Source of the DNA: Tetranychus cinnabarinus
Taxonomy: Eukaryota > Arthropoda > Arachnida > Trombidiformes > Tetranychidae
DNA: 64,000 bases
Direction of reading: 5' to 3'
Assembly: GCA_022266195.1 (NCBI GenBank)
Contig: WHVY01000008.1
Coordinates: forward strand, 2,232,001 to 2,296,000
Shown here: positions 22,433-33,778 of the stretch, in pieces
How positions within the stretch are numbered: the stretch's first letter is position 1
How the letters are laid out: every line of letters begins with the position of its first letter
Position numbers and translations under genes: made by a program
The notes under the pieces: model-generated
Told to the model about the DNA's origin: nothing
What the model saw: only the letters and a program-made list of their open reading frames with translations
Database searches by the model: none

Positions 22433-23875
22433 TTAATGTATGTTCTGAGCTTTAGGTAATCCATCTATTTGATCAAAGTCACAATTTAAATTAACACTTC
22501 CAGTGAGTTGGGCAATGAAACAAGTTGATTTTCCATTTAGATTGATTCCATTAATTTCACCAATTGAGCTATTTGGGACTGTGGTTTGAAAGCCAAAGTC
22601 AAGGAGAGAGACCTCAGAACTGTCATCTCCTATTTTCAAAATTTTGGCCCTCTTGTATTTGTGACTGTCAGTTGCATCGACATCCAATATAATCACAATG
22701 TCGTTCACAGCAAAACTTTCTTTGGGTACCCACTTATCTTGATGCTTCTCAATAATTTTCAGTATTTTATTGCGCTTATTCACTGCAGATTGTTTCTCGA
22801 CCAAAATAAAAAACGGCTCGACTCCATTGTCACTAATTTCCTGAACACTTACATCCGAATCCCCTGAAATACCTGGAATGGATGATGAAGGTGAATGGAA
22901 ACTGGAATTGTGTTCAATAAATGTCTCGATTTGCTGAAGAACAGACGGCAGATGAAACCAGTTATTTTTTTTACGACTATAGTTCAACAGATCACGTATT
23001 TGTTCTATTCCATCTTTTCCATGTAAGTTCAGTTGTTTATCTTTGAGTAGCTCAAGAATAATTTTCATTGTACTACTCAGAACGTTTGAGATCTGTTAGA
23101 AGACGAAACCAATATAAGAATTTAGTCTCTCGAAATGGTTAAATTGGATCAGTTTAATTACCTTTTTGAAATTGTCAAGTTTCTCTCTAATTAAAGCAAT
23201 TTGTCGATCATATTCGTCTAATATTTTTAGTTTTTCATATAAAGCATTCTTGCATTTTTTTATAGCTTGTTCAGTATTACTGCTTGATGCCAACAAAGTT
23301 TCACTTATTTTAATTTTGTCCCACACATTTAGTTCATACTCTTTATAAAACTGACTCCAATCTGGATCTTCATGAGCAATTTTTTCCAAGGGAATAGTAA
23401 TTTTCGCTTTACAAGCAAAGCAAATTTTTGTATAAGGTTCAGAAGACATTTTAAATTCAGCAATAAATTCTTTACACAATTGACATGGCTCACGGTTAGT
23501 GGTAACTTTGGGTTTCAAAATTTCAGGAACACAAGATTCGATTAACCTTTTACTGTGAATGTAAGTAAGACACGAACTACAGACTAAACAGTTAGGAATA
23601 CATTTACACTTGTATTCAGCATTACTAAAGCACTGGTTGAGTTGATAGAACTTGCATCTTGGATTCTTTGTGAATGACAGCTTTATATTTGGATCGACAC
23701 CGGAATTGCATGAAATACATATATCTCGAGAATCACCGTCACAAGAGTCACAGAAAAGGCATCCACAAGTTTTCAGACTCAAAACGTCACCTTTATCACA
23801 AATTTTGCAAACCAACAATTTCAAAGGGTCAATTGGCACTGTTAATGGACGCTTTAATGGACTAACTGTATTCAT
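22433..23875 (-). CDS. RING-zinc-coiled-coil-Tudor protein, copy J (intact)
   Basis: Two exons: 23162-23875 and 22433-23092, with a 69-bp intron (GTAATT...ACAG, phase 0), encode 457 residues, the shortest intact copy. The finger is the short class (CKICDKGDVLSLKTCGC...CISC). The coiled coil is shorter and less regular than in E-H. Exon 2 begins ISNVLSSTMK and keeps the helical segment, DKWVPKESF, the Tudor core (DIVIILDVDAT, YKRAKIL, LLDFGFQTTV) and STCFIAQLTGS. It is the outermost copy on the right, followed by single-copy genes. The frame stays open upstream to 23998, but the start at 23875 matches its sisters. Confidence 0.83.
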
Positions 23876-24750
23876 ATTTGCTTTGGTATGAAAATAAGTC
23901 AACTTTTCAATGTTTAATAGGCATTGAGTGATACAATTAACTTGAAAGACACAATAGTAACTGAACTTGTTGCATTTTAACGTTAATATTATCATCACAC
24001 AGTAATAATAATGTATAATAATATCAGCACATGATGGAGGGGAACATAAACTGTGAGGAAAAGATTAATCTCTCTGTAACCTGGCTATGAATATATTTAA
24101 TAGATCTTCCCTATTATTATTCAACTGCGGCGAAAAGTTTCAACAATCTGGTGAAACATAAATAAATCTGGTAAAACAGTCTCGGGCTTCGCCCTCGATA
24201 GTTAATAATATAACTGCGATTCTGCTGTTGAAAGATTTACATCATGATCTATTGATAAGATATCCAAATTTTGATTTGATTGGTAACCAGAAAGACTTAT
24301 CAGTTAATAATGGCACAAATCTAAATGATGTTGCGTTCAATAAGGTTCAATAATCAGTTACCCAAATGTAGATAAAAAGATGTCTTCATCTCTATCTTAA
24401 ACCATCATTTTACCACATTTGGGTAGTTTATTACTGAAACTTATTAAACTCAACATCCTTTTGATTGATGAGAAATTAAATCTATTTTCTCAGATCTGTT
24501 TAGTTTCTTGATAGCTTTTGATGTTAACTGTAGCTGTTTAATGTGCGGCTAAACAAAATAACAGTTTGATTAAATTGCATTTAATCCGCATGGAGTGGTG
24601 TAATCAAAGATAATTAGAAGACAATTAAAAGCAAAGAGCAAAGAACTTCTTCACTCTTTGATTAAATGCTTTCTTTTGTATTTTATGTTTCGTTCATGAT
24701 CTTCAGATGATAGATAATGTATTAATATTATATTATATTATTAGATAATA
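23876..24750. other. Right border of the array
   Basis: Sequence related to array spacers ends at about 24200. An imperfect inverted repeat follows (24322-24467), then A+T-rich DNA with TATA/ATTA runs at 24720-24765. No gene is seen. Confidence 0.5.
24322..24467. repeat. Imperfect inverted repeat of about 145 bp
   Basis: The left arm contains GATGTTGCGTTCAATAAGG and then TTACCCAAATGTAGAT. The right arm, read in reverse complement, contains GATGTTGAGTTTAATAAG and then CTACCCAAATGTGGTAAA. The arms are about 50-55 bp with a loop of about 30 bp. It could be a MITE or a hairpin transcript. No target duplication is obvious. Confidence 0.6.
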
Positions 24751-25131
24751 TTATAATATAATATGTTGCATTGTTATTGAAATAGTAGAAGTCGAAGTTA
24801 CTCGTACTGATAAATACTTTATTTTTACTTGAATACAACCGTATAATGGGCACACGTCAAAGAGGATACTTCCATCGGTACCAGGTGTGTCCGAAGCAAT
24901 AGTCTTATTTTTGATATTGGCAATATCACTAGTCTTTTGCGGTTTTGTTGACGCTAAAGCTCTTAGTTGATCTTGGGTTGTAGAAGGACCGGGAGTAGAA
25001 GCATTTGAAATTTGAGATGATAGTGAAGATGATTGAGGAGGTGGAGGAGCAACATCACTGGCAGGGTCAACAATTTTCATCTGGTTTGAGTCACTGGAGT
25101 CCGAGTTGAGAGCGGCTTGCTCAGTAGCCAT
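24751..25131 (-). CDS. Unrecognised protein, 126 residues, Ser/Pro-rich N-terminus
   Basis: I do not recognise this product. The N-terminal half is low complexity (NSDSSDSNQ, APPPPQSSS, STPGPSTTQ), typical of a disordered region. The C-terminal half (TPGTDGSILFDVCPLYGCIQ) looks more folded. No signal peptide or long hydrophobic segment is seen before the last 25 residues. Codon use and the ATG context look like a real gene. A possible 5' splice site (CAA|GTAAAA) after ...CIQ suggests that the last 25 codons may be intron and that further exons lie at lower coordinates, but I could not identify them. The array border lies about 900 bp beyond its 3' end. Confidence 0.45.
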   Translation of the reverse strand: MATEQAALNSDSSDSNQMKIVDPASDVAPPPPQSSSLSSQISNASTPGPSTTQDQLRALASTKPQKTSDIANIKNKTIASDTPGTDGSILFDVCPLYGCIQVKIKYLSVRVTSTSTISITMQHIIL

Positions 25132-27046
25132 TTTTTGTACTAATCGATTAGGTCGAAAGCATATACGGGATGGAATCCAGTTAGACCTCTTTCTACAGAA
25201 AATCTATAAGTTCGATCGGTATTTTAAAAAATCTGATATCTGCACAGCTACTGATCGATCAGGACTACGGCACATCGGTATTTTTCGCGAAATCGGCGTG
25301 TTATCCGCCATAGACTCAAATACGCTCACTATTACTATCTTGATATACTTTAAAGACATTATTCACACCATTATAGACAACACGTAACGGAACAGACATT
25401 TGTTACTTTTAGTATTTTATCAGGAAAATAAATAACTATGAGGAACTATTTGAGCTAATCAATCATCAGATAACCAGTACCTGGAAACAAATGTATACAT
25501 ACGGTATGCTCCGAGATTACATAATATTTCACTCCCGGGTAGGAATACATCCGGAGTAATCATGTATCATTATCATTTCTATTAAAGCACTTGGGCCATC
25601 ATTTTTGGGCTTTAAAGGTACGAGCAACAACTTATTAAACTAAGCAAACTCACATCAACTCATTTCTTGGTAAATAAACCAATTTTCTGGTTAAACTTAC
25701 AAATGAAATTCAAAAAGCCAACTTGCCAAGTCAAAAACATTTGAGTTGCGAGTTGGGACTTGGTTGATTTGTAGGGACATGAAAACTGAATCCATAGGTA
25801 CTATTGAATAATTCATTCAATGCACAGTTTTCGAGAAAGTGAGATCAAAGTTGAAACTACGATAAAGTTTGAGATTTCGTTCGCTTTTCAAGTGCACTGC
25901 CATGACAAAAGAATCGAGACTTGTTTTTTTCCTCTCTTTCTTTTTTCCAAAGTTTTTTCCAGCAAATTGATATCTCGCACTGACTAGCTTTTCCTAATTC
26001 AATCATATTCAAAATACTTTGTCTTTTGGAGCTAAATCACAAGTATTCAAATCTATTCCAGATAATGGATGTAAAAACGAAAACAAAGTTAACATGTCTC
26101 AACGTTTTTTCAAATTATTTAGGTAATTGTTCAGATTTATTTCTTTATAAAACTTTTCCAGAGGGGCTTTTCATTATCTCTTAAAGGTTAGCGATTGGTT
26201 TACTTTGAGGTTTGTGATTGCATTTTAAAGCATGAGATGGATCTGGTTTAATATTCAGATATGAATTTCATGTTAATCTGAACAGATTATCTGACTTGAT
26301 TTACTGTTAATCATGTTAGGAATCAACTGTTTAGGAGGCAAAATGTTAATAAAATATTTAACCATTTATTATTGTTTAACATGGGGTCTGAATACAATTA
26401 CAGAGAGTCTTAAGAATAGCTGTTGCTATTTACAAACCTTCTAACCTGTTTCTCTTGGGTTATAATGATGCAAGTTGATAATGAGAAACAATTATGATGA
26501 ATGCCTCAAAATAAAACTAAATTAAAGAATGTTACTCAGAAATCTAACAATTGAATCTCAATACATGTACTTTCTTGTTTAATAAATACACCCTTTATTT
26601 AGTTTTATAAATGATGAGCATTTTAAATCATGATAGAGATGGAAAGTAGGAGAAGATTAAATAAGATTATATCCTTTTTGTGTGATTCAGTGAACAACAG
26701 ACCGAAAATATCAATATGTTCACTTCTTTCAACTACGATCCATGTTAGCTTTTATTTGTGACCAAAAAAGTCAAACATCATAAGAAATTGGTAGATTCTT
26801 TAAATTAATACAATGATTGTTTTCTCATGGAATCACCAAAACTCTTTGTAACAGTGATGTCCTAAAAACAAGACAACAAATATTCAAAGAAAGAAATATC
26901 CATTTGATAAAGTTCTAAATTAGCTTATAATTCTATCCCATGTTGTTTCATGATCGACGGAAGAGAAAAAGGTGACAAAAAAGCCAAAAAATGTGATAGA
27001 CAGGGGAAATAGATAAATTGATTAATTTTGCTGGGAAAAATGAGAA
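25132..27046. other. Intergenic region with no recognisable gene
   Basis: A+T-rich sequence with no sustained coding frame on either strand. An ORF at 25106-25387 (+) overlaps the start of the minus-strand gene and looks like chance. The 3' end of VPS26 borders the right side. Confidence 0.5.
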
Positions 27047-28450
27047 TCATTTAACTTCACTGGACTGAGGAGCCTGTGATTGGATTTGTTTACGAGTTTT
27101 CTCTCCTTTACGCCATAAAATAATTTCTTGCTGCTTGAAATATCTTCGCTCCTCCTCATCGACGAGCACTAAGTTGAGAAAATAGCGAACTGAAAATTTT
27201 TTGTTAATATCTTTCATTGTTGGAGTTAGCTCGTAACCAGCTAGGAATAACCGCAAAGGAATGGATTCACCACGAACAGGAGCACCGTCCATTATTTCAT
27301 ATTTAGCAATGGTTTCATTTTCATTAAAGGTATTTTGGCCGATTCCAGTCGACTCTTTTTTAATGATTGCAATCTCCATATGTTTGATTTTGATTCTCAC
27401 TAAGAGAAAGTATATTTTACCCACAATCACATCTTTCAAGTGGTACCTGTTGAAATAAGTGGATTAATTAATTTAATCATGATGAATAAATTTAATTGAA
27501 GCTTACTTGGATTTATTGTATTCAAATTCAATGTGTAAACATTCTTCGATACCAACTTCCATCTTAATTGGAGAATTAACCTCTGGATATGATGCTAACG
27601 TATGAACAATTATATCCATCTCTTTGATTATATCGGATAATCTTCTTACAATGGTTACACGAATAAAGTATCTATAAAGAGAAATGAATAATATGAATAT
27701 AAAATTAAAATATTGGCAAGACATTATTATGAGCTTACTCACCTTAAACGAACATTAGTTCCAGTATAGGATTCATATGGCTTCTCAACGTTGACGAATT
27801 CAAAAGAATAACTAGTATTTTGTATCAAATCACCTGGTCGAGCCAAATCTTTAACAAGAGAGCTGAATTCATGGTGATTACCTCTATCAGCATACAACTC
27901 TATTTCGCCGATAAATTCAACCTTGATTCCTAAGTGGTCTAACTTGGTTCCAGGCTTTTTTAATGTTATGTTAACCTGTCATAAATGTATAAAAACATGC
28001 TAGAGTCTCTCTATGGCATTGATGAATAAGTAATTTACCTTTCCTGAAACAGTTTCACCATCATAATAAAGGTAATACCTGTCCTTTTTGCCATCCTCTG
28101 ACTTTATCTCAGCCAATTTCCTGTTCTCGGCTCCATCCAGTATGATATCAATATCAGCTCCAGATCGGAATGTAAGGAAACTCTATAATTAAACGAAAAG
28201 GCAAAAATTAGTGAATTTAAAAAGATCGGTTTAAAAAGTCAATGACAAATGACAAGCATTTTACAATAGATATAAAAACAGGTACAATTTGTCAAAACGG
28301 AGGCGTTAATCAAACAAGTAAAGGTTTTAAGACAGATGATTCCATGTTTATAAATGAAATGCGGTTTTCAACGAAGATTAGTTAATTAAATAGGATTATT
28401 AAGAAAATTTTTCAAAAATTTGTGGATTAATGATCCTAAAAACTCACCAT
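27047..28450 (-). CDS. VPS26: VPS26, retromer subunit
   Basis: Five coding exons: 28448-28450, 28039-28182, 27743-27975, 27507-27671 and 27047-27446. Together they give 945 nt and 314 residues, close to the family's usual 320-340. All introns are GT-AG and the phases agree. The first coding exon is the ATG alone (ATG|GTGAGT). Diagnostic stretches include ADIDIILDGAE, YYLYYDGETVSGK, GNHHEFSSLVKDLARPG, VEKPYESYTG, EVGIEECLHIEFEYNK, IMDGAPVRGESIPLRLFL and KFSVRYFLNLVL. VPS26 is the arrestin-fold subunit of retromer, which with VPS35 and VPS29 recycles cargo from endosomes to the Golgi or plasma membrane. The C-terminal tail is short and Gln/Ser-rich (ending SSEVK). Confidence 0.95.
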
Positions 28451-29248
28451 TTTGTAGAAATTTGATTTGTCGAGACAATCTTATTAAAATATCATAATTC
28501 TTGTTTAAACACAAAGTGTAACTTGTTTGTTACTAATGTTGTCTAAAAGACTCTGTTTTGATATTTCAGGGGTCTTATAATAACTGCAGCACATCAAAAG
28601 AAATGGAGATTTTTCAAGAGATTGTCCAATGATTTTGCTGCTGTTTAACAGTTAATCTTTCGGCTCTTTTTAATTTATATTTACAAATTATATTTCGATT
28701 GCAATGTAAGCTTTTTTCATTCAAATTACTTAAAATGGCCTCCAGGCCATTATCTTGCAATTTTTAATTAGCAAAAAATTATCAAACTTTCTAAAATTCT
28801 CATTGAAATTACATCTAGCTTCGTTAATCAAAAAATGGCCATCATTAAGTTATACGCTACCAATTGAATTATCCAATTTTGCTTTGAATTCAATGAAATT
28901 GAGTAATTCCTACGAAAATTTCAAATGTAGTTTAAAGCGATTTTCACATCGTATTCAGCATAAATAAGAAGAAAATAAAAATTATGAAATGCTCATCACA
29001 TAAAATGACAATTTAAAGTCGAAAGAAAGCGATCATTAATCTTTAATGCATTTCTGAGCTTTGAAGCGACCATTTTTAGTCATGATCGAATCAGTTTTGG
29101 AGTGTTTGGTTAGAACTTTTTGACAATATTTACTCATTTTTAAGAAATAAAATTCGGAATATTTCCTTTTTTCGCAAATTTATTCCATATTAGTAGAGAA
29201 AAAAAGTGAACGTGAGAATACAAAAAGCCTGTTTGATCTTATTATGAA
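28451..29248. other. Region between VPS26 and PSMB3
   Basis: It holds the VPS26 promoter/5' UTR side and the PSMB3 3' UTR. An AATAAA on the minus strand (29179-29184) lies about 65 bp past the PSMB3 stop and could serve as its polyadenylation signal. A 70-codon ORF at 28755-28967 (+) has no support. Confidence 0.5.
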
Positions 29249-29942
29249 CTAGTCCATCCTGGCCTTTAAAGATTTAAGTTCAACTTTATTCTTGGTGACG
29301 ATGTATACAAAGGCTCCCCAACCTGATCCAGCGTCTCTGTCACATGCAGAAAGAAAGGCTTGTGAAGCTACTTCAAGTAATTCTTCAGGTCCTAAATCTG
29401 GCCGGTAAAGAGCTTCGCAAGTACCATATAATTGTTCTTCGCAGTGACCGCCAGTAACAAAACCTTCTGTTCCGACAGTTATAGCACCTAAGCAGTCCAT
29501 AGCGTAAAGATATGTTTTACCTGTAGCTGGGTCTAAAAATAGATATGTGAAAGATAATTAATGACATAGTGAGACATAATTACAAAAGTTAAAATAACAA
29601 CATACCTAATCCTGCAACAACACCACCAATAAAGTAATAACCAAACCGGTGCTCGTACAATAAGTTAGAAAGCATAGAACAAAGAACTTGCGGAGAAATT
29701 TTACGACTTTCCTTGAGTTCATACATATTAACACGGAATCTTAATCGCTGGTAAACGGTTAATGCATCAGTAGCCAAACCAGGAAGGCACACATAGAGGT
29801 AAGGGTTAATTTCATAAATCTTGCTATGATTCATGCCGATAGTGGTTAAACGAGCTCCTAGCCTTTTGTCACAAACGACAGCTAAGCACTCTTTACCAGC
29901 CATGGCCATTACAGCACCACCATTATAACTTTCGATAGACAT
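29249..29942 (-). CDS. PSMB3: Proteasome subunit beta type-3
   Basis: Two exons, 29606-29942 and 29249-29532, with a 73-bp intron, encode 206 residues, the usual length for beta-3. The start MSIESYNGGAVMAMAG is typical, with no propeptide and no catalytic N-terminal threonine, as expected of this inactive beta subunit. Further landmarks are CLAVVCDKRLG, LPGLATDALTV, YYFIGGVVAGL, then DPATGKTYLYAMDCLGA and CDRDAGSGWGA. The product forms part of the 20S core beta ring in cytosol and nucleus. It is divergently arranged with SEC5, 739 bp apart. Confidence 0.96.
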
Positions 29943-30681
29943 GTTGATCCAATTTAGTCAATTAATTACTAGTAAGAGTTGCACAAAAAAAGTCCAAACA
30001 GTGAACGGTTTGAAATGAAAGAACTAAAATGCTGAATCAGATGGTATCTGGATATTTAAAGACTCGATCAAAATGAATGAGTCCTAAAAGATAGAAGAAA
30101 AAGTCTTTCGCTTTGATAAATTGTTACAATAAGTTATTACGAGATAAACTGAATAAAACCAATCTTTCATTAATAGCTCAAACGGAAATCAAGAATAAAA
30201 AATAAAAAAAATGATCAATTTATCACTATCATGCTTTTTAAAGAAATAATCTACATTTATCTTGAAGATATCATTGTATCGATACAATGTTCATTTTAAG
30301 AAAGTTTTCTGAAACTTTCGTTGTTTCAATTTTCTGACACTGAATTTGCAAATCTAAAGTTAACTAAGTTGCTCATGATCATCATGATTGCGCTTACAAT
30401 TAATATGAATGACAATCAAATGAAAAGACAAATTAATCTGGTTTCTGCTTTCTCAAGTCAATTCAACATGATAGATGGCGTTAATCTGCAGCTGTAAATA
30501 TCAGCTGAAATTTGATTGAGGCGTGTATTGTTTTCATTGATTGTTGTTTATTTCTTGATTAATTTTAATTTTTTTACGTATAAATTGTCTAATTAAATTA
30601 AATTTTTTAGTGTGACACATCATATTTTGATATTTTGGTTAAACTTGTTGATCTGAGTCTCATTCGCTGATTCCCAGCATC
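29943..30681. promoter_or_regulatory. Divergent promoter region of PSMB3 and SEC5
   Basis: The 739 bp between two oppositely oriented housekeeping genes must hold both promoters. I see no clear TATA box at a fixed distance. A GATACAATG-containing palindromic patch (ATTGTATCGATACAAT) lies at about 30272-30287. No coding exon was found. Confidence 0.4.
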
Positions 30682-33438
30682 ATGAGTATTTCTTCTGACA
30701 GTTCTCGAACAAATTTACGGCCAAAAGTGACAGGCCTATCACCTAAGGAGGGAGTTCCCGGTACAAAAATTATCATCAGAGGAGAAAATTTCGGAAGAAA
30801 TGCAGATGATTTAATTGAATTGACCATATGTGGCGTTAATTGCTTAATGTATGTCGAATGGATAAATAATAGCAAAATCTTGACAAGAAGTGGAAAATGT
30901 GATGGGTTAGGTGATGTCATTATTACAACTATCTCCGGTGGAACTGGTACTTGTACGGTTCAATTCCGTGGTTTACCCGACATAGTTAGTCCAACTAAAG
31001 ATTGTTCGGTTTGGATCAATGAAGAAGATTATTTCAGTTTAGGTAAAGCAAATCATGGTTTAGGTAGTACAACTTCTCCTGGACTTTATGCATCTGATCC
31101 TCTTGGGCTGCTTCCAGAAGGAACTGAAGCTGTTAAAAGTGCTTTAGGAGAAAATGTTATTCGCCAATTCTTCCCGGAAGCTCTTAGTCAGGATAAAAGT
31201 GAAAAAGGATTTGGTAATGCCTTCTCCCATGATTTCATTCCAGTTTGGTATCTTCTTGAGAACCATAGTACTGCTTCTTTTGACGATCTGGTTACTGGTT
31301 TGGATCGATTAAAAGCGCGAGTTAATCAAAGAACTCCATCAACATCTAGTCTTGGTCCATTGCAATTACTTAAGCCAAATGTTTTAGCTATCATTGAATG
31401 TTTGGATGCATTGAAAACTGTTCACATCAATCTAAAGAAACATAAACAAGAAATGGGTTCAGATCTTACATATAAAGTTGAAGAATTGATTAAGAAATCT
31501 CTTTCTGAAGCTCATATAATTTTCGATTCTGTATTAGCCCGTAAAGATCTTGCTGATTCAACAAGGAATGCTTTGAATGTTTTACAACGCTATCGTTTTC
31601 TATTCAACTTGCCTGCTACAATTGAACGCAATATAACAAATGGAGAATATGAACTTCTGATTAGTGATTACAATCGAGCTAAGGCGCACTTTGCAGACAC
31701 CCAAGTCAGTGTGTTTAAGCGGGTTTTCTCTGAAGTGGAACAAAGAATTATAAAATTCAGAGAAAAGTTACAAGATTTACTTAACAAGGGATGTCTAAAC
31801 CATGAAAATAGAAATATTGATGAAATCAAAAAACTTATTCAATATCTGCTGAGCTTGGAAGCTCCAGGTAATCCTGCATGGGATTCAATTGTAAAAATCA
31901 AAGAAACACTATTATCCGAGATGAAAGAGTGCCATTGTAAATATGTTGAGATGTCTAAGTTACCACAGATAATCTCAAAAGATTCACCTAATTTCCTGTC
32001 GGATGGTGATTCTGATGTTCAAGGTCCTCCGATCATTCAATTTATTGAAGAGTTAACCACAATTTTTACTACATCATTCGCAGATCTAGTCAAACTAGGT
32101 ACTGCATATTTGGATGGAGATTTCAATACCAAAGAGTCACAAAGAGAATTGGAACTGAAAGAGACAAATTTCAATACTGAAATGGTTCAAAAACCTATTT
32201 TACTTGCCGTTAATCTTATAAGAAGCGCACTTCTTCCTGGATCCATCATCAGCCTCGGACCTGACTATGAAACTTGGCCAGCTAGTGCAGCCGATGAGAG
32301 CTTTTTTGTTTGGCTTCCTAGATGTTTAAGAGTTTGCAGTAATTTTTACAGAGACTTGACGAGAAATGATCTTCAACCGGTTGTTTACCAGCCTATTCAA
32401 CAATTAATCACCGATCTCAGAGTTCATTCCTTAGTATCTCTATTTAATCAAGCAGCTGAAGAAGTTAAACAACTTTCTACTAAAGAAAATTGGGAAATTG
32501 TTTCTGATGATTCTTCAGGTACTCGAACTCAACTTCCTCTTTTATTCGAAGCTAAAGTCATTGAAATATTGCAACTAGTTCGAGAAAATATCCTGCAAAC
32601 CACTACACATGAGGAAGTTGACATCTTTAGCAAAATTAATGTTCAGGGTCGGATGAAACAACTAGCACAAAATTTATTACAAGCTTTTCTATTAGCCTTA
32701 GAAAAGACTTACAAAAATCCCGTATCACCTCCTTCTCCAAGTGACAAAGAAAGGACAATTGACGAAGAAGACAGATGCTTAGTTGTTATTTGTAATTGCA
32801 GTTTTACAACTAATCAAGTGATGCCAAGATTACATGAAAGTTTTGAAAAATACAACTATCCCGATATGACCATGGTTATCAAAGTTATCCAGAACAAGTA
32901 TCGAGACTTGGAAAATAAATTATCTGCATCATTTGTTGATAATAAATGTGATTTGGTGATAAATGGTTTGAAACCTTCAATGTATACTGTTGCAAATGAA
33001 TGGTACACTGGAACGAGTAAACCAACCGAAGTCAATTACTACATAAAAGAAGTTATTGGTTTGATCATCGAAGTTCAAGCAAAAATTTTTCTCGTTGCTC
33101 CATCCTTGGTGCGTAAAATGGTCAGCCAAATAATAGAAGCAACTTTGGAAGAAATAGCTACTTTATTCCAATCAGTGTCCGACCGTTTAACAGATGCTGG
33201 AAATATTCACGCTCAAGTTGATTTAACAGCCTTGGAATATGTCTTCTCTGATCCCGAACATTTTGAAACTCCAAAAACTGATAAACTTTTGAAGATGGCT
33301 CGTTCACGTTTAAGACCTGTCTCGTCTTCTTCAGATCAAAAGTTAATCTTAAAAATTTTGAATCGTTTCAAATCATCTATGCAACTACAACTATTATGCT
33401 TCAAATGGGCGTCCGATAGTACTGTAATCATCGTTTAA
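30682..33438 (+). CDS. EXOC2: Exocyst complex component 2 (SEC5), intronless
   Basis: A single uninterrupted frame of 918 residues, about the size of animal SEC5 (roughly 890-920). Residues 10-95 form the IPT/TIG domain that in other animals binds active Ral (RPKVTGLSPKEGVPGTKIII-type start, then GENFG, CGVNC, SGGTGTC). It is followed by the Sec5 helical-bundle region (FFPEAL, WYLLENHSTASFDDLV, LKPNVLAIIECLDAL). SEC5 is one of the eight exocyst subunits that tether secretory vesicles at the plasma membrane. The coding region has no introns, unlike every other protein gene of comparable size in this window. The ATG lies at the start of the TIG-containing frame with no better upstream start. 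Confidence 0.96.
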   Translation: MSISSDSSRTNLRPKVTGLSPKEGVPGTKIIIRGENFGRNADDLIELTICGVNCLMYVEWINNSKILTRSGKCDGLGDVIITTISGGTGTCTVQFRGLPDIVSPTKDCSVWINEEDYFSLGKANHGLGSTTSPGLYASDPLGLLPEGTEAVKSALGENVIRQFFPEALSQDKSEKGFGNAFSHDFIPVWYLLENHSTASFDDLVTGLDRLKARVNQRTPSTSSLGPLQLLKPNVLAIIECLDALKTVHINLKKHKQEMGSDLTYKVEELIKKSLSEAHIIFDSVLARKDLADSTRNALNVLQRYRFLFNLPATIERNITNGEYELLISDYNRAKAHFADTQVSVFKRVFSEVEQRIIKFREKLQDLLNKGCLNHENRNIDEIKKLIQYLLSLEAPGNPAWDSIVKIKETLLSEMKECHCKYVEMSKLPQIISKDSPNFLSDGDSDVQGPPIIQFIEELTTIFTTSFADLVKLGTAYLDGDFNTKESQRELELKETNFNTEMVQKPILLAVNLIRSALLPGSIISLGPDYETWPASAADESFFVWLPRCLRVCSNFYRDLTRNDLQPVVYQPIQQLITDLRVHSLVSLFNQAAEEVKQLSTKENWEIVSDDSSGTRTQLPLLFEAKVIEILQLVRENILQTTTHEEVDIFSKINVQGRMKQLAQNLLQAFLLALEKTYKNPVSPPSPSDKERTIDEEDRCLVVICNCSFTTNQVMPRLHESFEKYNYPDMTMVIKVIQNKYRDLENKLSASFVDNKCDLVINGLKPSMYTVANEWYTGTSKPTEVNYYIKEVIGLIIEVQAKIFLVAPSLVRKMVSQIIEATLEEIATLFQSVSDRLTDAGNIHAQVDLTALEYVFSDPEHFETPKTDKLLKMARSRLRPVSSSSDQKLILKILNRFKSSMQLQLLCFKWASDSTVIIV

Positions 33439-33778
33439 ATTTCCTTTCATCCACTCTTACTAGTTAAATAGCTATTCATCTATTCATATAAAATAGGAAA
33501 TTCATGTTGATAAGAAAGGAACTCAGTAAGATGAAACAGAATATAATCGTCGAATCTTTGTTACTCCCTTATTCCCATTGTTAAAAAAATTATCAATTAA
33601 ACAACTCTTATACGGGCTATAGTTATTTATATTTAATTTAATTTGTAAATGATTATTTAGAGGACTTTTCGCTTGATTTTATTCAACACAAATTATTAAA
33701 ATACAAGAAACAGTACCTTTTTGCATGATAATCAAGAAGCTGAATCAAGATTAAAAATTACTGTTTTTCGACTAGCAT
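33439..33778. other. Convergent 3' region of SEC5 and PLPP
   Basis: Short A+T-rich 3' UTR space between converging genes. No further feature is seen. Confidence 0.5.

Noticed and set aside
25106..25387. 93-codon plus-strand ORF upstream of the 126-residue gene
   Set aside because: It overlaps the start of that gene head-to-head and has no family resemblance or conserved feature.
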